Positions 61,055-64,000 of a DNA stretch of 64,000 nucleotides are shown in pieces. The stretch is from Citrobacter europaeus (GTDB taxonomy: Bacteria > Pseudomonadota > Gammaproteobacteria > Enterobacterales > Enterobacteriaceae). Positions within the stretch are counted from its first letter, which is position 1, and each line of letters opens with the position of its first letter. The stretch lies in NCBI GenBank assembly GCA_020099315.1, contig CP083650.1, positions 2,542,001-2,606,000 on the forward strand. Direction: 5' to 3'. Below the pieces are notes generated by a model that did not search any database, was not told the origin of the DNA, and was given only the letters and a program-made list of their open reading frames with translations. Position numbers and translations under genes: made by a program.

Positions 61055-61702
61055 ATGTCCGATAACGCTCAACTTTCCGGTCTGTGTGACCGTTTTCGTG
61101 GTTTTTATCCTGTCGTCATTGATGTCGAAACCGCAGGGTTTAATGCCAAAACCGATGCGCTGCTTGAGATCGCAGCCATCACACTGAAAATGGATGAACA
61201 AGGCTGGCTGATGCCGGACACGACGTTACATTTCCACGTAGAGCCGTTTGAAGGCGCGAATTTGCAGCCGGAGGCCCTCGCCTTTAACGGTATTGACCCT
61301 AACAATCCGCTACGCGGCGCGGTCAGCGAATATGACGCTCTGCATGCCATCTTCAAAATGGTGCGTAAAGGCATTAAAGACAGCGGCTGCAATCGGGCGA
61401 TCATGGTGGCGCACAACGCTACGTTCGACCACAGTTTCATGATGGCTGCAGCAGAACGCGCCTCGCTGAAACGTAATCCGTTCCATCCGTTTGTCACCTT
61501 TGATACGGCGGCATTAAGCGGCCTGTCACTGGGACAGACGGTGTTGTCAAAAGCGTGTCTGGCGGCGGGAATGGAATTTGACGGGAATCAGGCGCACTCG
61601 GCGCTGTATGATACCGAACGTACTGCCGTGCTGTTTTGTGAAATCGTTAACCGCTGGAAACGTCTCGGCGGCTGGCCTCTTCCCGTACCTGAAGAAGCGT
61701 AA
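61055..61702 (+). CDS. rnt: Ribonuclease T
   Basis: A 215-residue DEDD-family 3'-5' exoribonuclease that trims tRNA, 5S and 23S rRNA ends and removes terminal nucleotides of tRNA. Exo I has Asp23 and Glu25 in VIDVETAGF; Exo II is in VAHNATFDHSF; Exo III is HSALYDTERTA (His and Asp). Length equals E. coli RNase T. It ends at a bidirectional terminator shared with grxD. Confidence 0.97.
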   Translation: MSDNAQLSGLCDRFRGFYPVVIDVETAGFNAKTDALLEIAAITLKMDEQGWLMPDTTLHFHVEPFEGANLQPEALAFNGIDPNNPLRGAVSEYDALHAIFKMVRKGIKDSGCNRAIMVAHNATFDHSFMMAAAERASLKRNPFHPFVTFDTAALSGLSLGQTVLSKACLAAGMEFDGNQAHSALYDTERTAVLFCEIVNRWKRLGGWPLPVPEEA

Positions 61703-61711
61703 CGGCGACAT

Positions 61712-61742
61712 AAAAAAAGCGACCATTTCAGGTCGCTTTTTT
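61712..61742. terminator. Bidirectional terminator between rnt and grxD
   Basis: AGCGACC (61718-61724) and GGTCGCT (61731-61737) form the stem. A-rich sequence on the left and a T run on the right let it work for both convergent genes. Confidence 0.92.
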
Positions 61743-61755
61743 ACTTCTGCTGATA

Positions 61756-62103
61756 TTACTCAGCGTCCGGCTCTTCAGTTTTGTATTTCGCCGCTGTTTC
61801 TTTAATCAGCTGCTGCAACTCACCGCGCTGGTACATTTCGATCAAAATGTCACAGCCGCCAACCAGCTCGCCGTCAACCCACAATTGCGGGAAGGTCGGC
61901 CAGTTTGCGTATTTCGGCAGCTCGGCGCGAATATCCGGGTTCTGCAGAATATCAACATAAGCAAAGCGTTCACCACAGGCGGACAGCGCCTGCACAGCCT
62001 GTGCGGAGAAACCGCAGCTTGGCAGTTTAGGGGAACCTTTCATGTACAGGAGAATCGGGTTTTCAGCGATCTGGCGCTGGATTTTTTCGATAGTGGTGCT
62101 CAT
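61756..62103 (-). CDS. grxD: Monothiol glutaredoxin GrxD
   Basis: A 115-residue monothiol glutaredoxin with the CGFS motif (Cys30 in LPSCGFSAQ). It binds a bridging [2Fe-2S] cluster with glutathione and works with BolA in iron-sulfur cluster delivery. The glutathione-binding regions WPTFPQLWVDGE and GGCDI are intact. Length equals E. coli GrxD. Confidence 0.98.
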   Translation of the reverse strand: MSTTIEKIQRQIAENPILLYMKGSPKLPSCGFSAQAVQALSACGERFAYVDILQNPDIRAELPKYANWPTFPQLWVDGELVGGCDILIEMYQRGELQQLIKETAAKYKTEEPDAE

Positions 62104-62437
62104 TATCTTGCTTCCTTAAACTTCTTTTACGGCAGTAGTCTGACATTGTAGCGGGTCAGACAGGCAACGGAAAATAACATTTTCATTACGCGTTATTATT
62201 TTATCCCCTGACGCTAAAAGTTGCATTCACAATCTCATTTATCCCTTTAAAGGCTGTGGATTTGATTATCCGTTCACCAACTCCTACGTTAATTGCTGTT
62301 TTTTTTTGCGGTCGGTTACGAAACATAAGTTTAAACAAAAAAAGCTATTAACTTTCCCTCTTTCTATAGATTAGAATCATCAAGTTTTGAAAATCACACG
62401 CAGGCACGATAGACCTGCCTTACCAGAGGACTGCTCA
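62104..62437. other. Divergent grxD/mepH intergenic region
   Basis: 334 bp, AT-rich, with no ORF I trust. CTATAG and TAGATTAGAAT occur near 62366-62378, where a mepH promoter is expected. AGTTTAAAC at 62329-62337 is a small palindrome. No known operator is recognised. Confidence 0.45.
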
Positions 62438-63268
62438 GTGGCGCGGATAAACCGAATCTCGATCACGCTCTGTGCTTTACTTTTTACTACACTGCCCTTT
62501 ACGCCTATGGCTCATGCTTCCAAGCAGGCCAGGACGACACCTACCAATTCTCACACCATCAAAACGGTAGATAAAAAGAAAAGCGCTACAGCCAGCCAAA
62601 AAACAACAAAGACCAGCAAGAAAACGGCGACAAAGACCACCAGTAAAACCAGCACCAAAACCGCTTCCTCTTCAAAAAAACGCACAGCCGCTCCGGCAAA
62701 GTCGACTAAAACTGTAAATCGTCGTGGTAAAACTGCCGCAGCACAAACTGCTGCCGTTACCTGGACTGAAAAATGTACACCGCGCAAAGGCCATAAGCCG
62801 CGCTGTGTGAAGGTGAAAACCACCACCCCAACGACGCTTGCTGACGCGCATAAAGTGAAAGTGCAGAAAGCGACTAAAACCGCCATGTCTACCTTGATGA
62901 ACCAAATCGGCAAACCTTATCGCTGGGGCGGCACCTCACCAAGAACCGGGTTTGACTGCAGCGGACTGGTCTATTACGCCTATAAAGATCTGGTGAAATT
63001 CCGCATTCCGCGTACCGCGAACGAAATGTATCACCTGCGCGATGCCGCGCCGATCGAACGTGGCGAACTGAAAAATGGCGATCTGGTCTTTTTCCGTACC
63101 CAGGGTCGCGGAACCGCCGATCACGTTGGCGTGTATGTTGGCAACGGTAAGTTTATTCAGTCACCGCGAAGCGGGCAGGAAATTCAAATCACCTCTCTGA
63201 GTGAAGATTACTGGCAGCGCCACTATGTGGGCGCTCGTCGGGTAATGACGCCAAAAACAATTCGCTAA
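62438..63268 (+). CDS. mepH: Peptidoglycan DD-endopeptidase MepH
   Basis: A 276-residue exported NlpC/P60 hydrolase that cleaves D-Ala-mDAP crosslinks during wall growth. A signal peptide (ending PMAHA) is followed by a Lys/Thr/Ser/Ala-rich low-complexity stretch (about 30-105) and then the catalytic domain, with Cys174 (GFDCSGLVYYAY) and His229 (ADHVGVYVG). A GTG start at 62438 is used because AGAGGA lies 7 nt upstream and the product matches E. coli MARINRISITLCALL. E. coli MepH is 271 residues; the small length difference is in the low-complexity part. Confidence 0.95.
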   Translation: MARINRISITLCALLFTTLPFTPMAHASKQARTTPTNSHTIKTVDKKKSATASQKTTKTSKKTATKTTSKTSTKTASSSKKRTAAPAKSTKTVNRRGKTAAAQTAAVTWTEKCTPRKGHKPRCVKVKTTTPTTLADAHKVKVQKATKTAMSTLMNQIGKPYRWGGTSPRTGFDCSGLVYYAYKDLVKFRIPRTANEMYHLRDAAPIERGELKNGDLVFFRTQGRGTADHVGVYVGNGKFIQSPRSGQEIQITSLSEDYWQRHYVGARRVMTPKTIR

Positions 63269-63269
63269 A

Positions 63270-63311
63270 AACTTACCCTACAGAACATGCTGTAGGGTAA
63301 GTTCTTCTTTT
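63270..63311 (+). terminator. Terminator of mepH
   Basis: AACTTACCCTACAG (63270-63283) and CTGTAGGGTAAGTT (63290-63303) form a perfect 14-bp stem with a 6-nt loop, followed by CTTCTTTT. Confidence 0.88.
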
Positions 63312-63345
63312 GCATAACCTTTCAATTTGCTACCCTATCCTTACT

Positions 63346-63363
63346 CACAATGAGGCTATTGTG
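63346..63363. promoter_or_regulatory. Palindrome in the sodB promoter/leader
   Basis: CACAAT-N6-ATTGTG is a perfect inverted repeat 32 bp before the sodB start. E. coli has the same palindrome just after the sodB transcription start, with an AT-rich tract following, and it was shown to affect sodB expression. The AT-rich tract and the AAGGAGAG ribosome site downstream are the expected region for RyhB pairing. Confidence 0.65.
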
Positions 63364-63395
63364 TGTACTCAATATAAATAATAAGGAGAGAAGCA

Positions 63396-63977
63396 ATGTC
63401 GTTTGAATTACCTGCATTACCGTATGCCAAAGATGCTCTGGCACCGCATATTTCTGCCGAAACGCTGGAATACCACTATGGCAAACACCATCAAACCTAC
63501 GTGACCAATCTGAACAACCTGATTAAAGGCACTGCGTTTGAAGGTAAATCACTGGAAGAGATCGTACGTAGCTCTGAAGGTGGTGTCTTCAATAACGCAG
63601 CACAGGTCTGGAACCACACGTTCTACTGGAACTGCCTGGCACCGAACGCAGGTGGCGAACCAACCGGTAAACTGGCCGAGGCAATTGCCGCCTCCTTTGG
63701 CAGCTTTGCGGATTTCAAAGCGCAGTTTACCGACGCCGCTATCAAAAACTTCGGTTCTGGCTGGACCTGGCTGGTTAAAGGAACGGATGGCAAACTGGCT
63801 ATCGTTTCCACCTCCAACGCGGGTACTCCGCTGACCACCGACGCGACGCCGCTGATGACCGTTGACGTATGGGAACACGCCTACTACATCGATTATCGCA
63901 ATGCCCGTCCAGGTTACCTGGAGCACTTCTGGGCGCTGGTGAACTGGGAATTTGTTGCGAAGAACTTCGCAGCATAA
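63396..63977 (+). CDS. sodB: Iron superoxide dismutase SodB
   Basis: A 193-residue cytosolic Fe superoxide dismutase. The four iron ligands are His27, His74, Asp157 and His161 (DVWEHAYY), at the E. coli positions. AAGGAGAG lies 5 nt before the ATG. In E. coli, Fur raises sodB indirectly by repressing the RyhB small RNA; the conserved leader suggests the same here. The gene is complete and ends 23 bp before the window edge. Confidence 0.98.
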   Translation: MSFELPALPYAKDALAPHISAETLEYHYGKHHQTYVTNLNNLIKGTAFEGKSLEEIVRSSEGGVFNNAAQVWNHTFYWNCLAPNAGGEPTGKLAEAIAASFGSFADFKAQFTDAAIKNFGSGWTWLVKGTDGKLAIVSTSNAGTPLTTDATPLMTVDVWEHAYYIDYRNARPGYLEHFWALVNWEFVAKNFAA

Positions 63978-64000
63978 AAAGATAACGCAGAAGGGAACCC

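Overview
The window is a 64-kb stretch of enterobacterial chromosome. Gene content, order and protein similarity match the E. coli K-12 region from asr through pntAB, rstAB, tus, fumAC, manA, malIXY, rsx and slyA to sodB. Residues recalled from E. coli orthologues agree at most positions, so the source is a close relative of Escherichia and Salmonella. A Citrobacter-like genome is the best guess, inferred from synteny and not proven. The region lies near the replication terminus: tus and its TerB-type site are present. No rRNA, tRNA, CRISPR array, prophage or intact insertion sequence was seen.

Layout. 1-1582: two tandem SUMF1-fold genes, the first cut by the window edge. 1742-8249: M32 carboxypeptidase, acid-shock gene asr with small gene ydgU, ydgD protease, the mdtJI spermidine exporter with a probable upstream ORF (mdtU-like) and attenuator, tqsA, and a Bcr/CflA-type drug exporter. 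8410-15526: pntAB transhydrogenase, ydgH, ydgI, folM, ydgC. 15653-22741: response regulator rstA and its kinase rstB, separated by about 5 kb holding a cystine-type symporter, a nickel/cobalt permease, an APH(6)-like kinase, a metallo-beta-lactamase-fold protein and a DUF1294 membrane protein. 22783-29985: TerB-tus, fumC, fumA, manA, ydgA. 30033-36990: malI-malXY, a PliG-like lysozyme inhibitor, add, ydgJ. 37232-46875: blr, cnu, ydgK, the rsxABCDGE-nth operon and dtpA. 46980-52272: gstA, pdxY-tyrS-pdxH, mliC, anmK. 52547-56809: slyB, slyA, ydhIJK. 56810-63977: sodC, ydhF, ydhL, the nemRA-gloA electrophile-defence group, rnt, grxD, mepH and sodB.

How it works together. Several parts serve stress defence: RstA/RstB with an RstA box at asr (acid), PhoP-type boxes at rstA and slyB, SlyA autoregulation, NemR-NemA-GloA (reactive electrophiles and methylglyoxal), SodB/SodC, Rsx (resetting SoxR) and two lysozyme inhibitors. 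The remainder is central metabolism (PntAB, fumarases, ManA, TyrS, vitamin B6 salvage, Add).

Most of the window is ordinary core genome. The points worth a second look are the SUMF1 pair lacking catalytic cysteines, the RstA box in the loop of a perfect inverted repeat, the mdtU-like uORF plus attenuator, the block that splits rstA from rstB, the zinc-knuckle MBL protein, and the 93-bp repeats in rsxC. I found no convincing wholly new multi-gene system.
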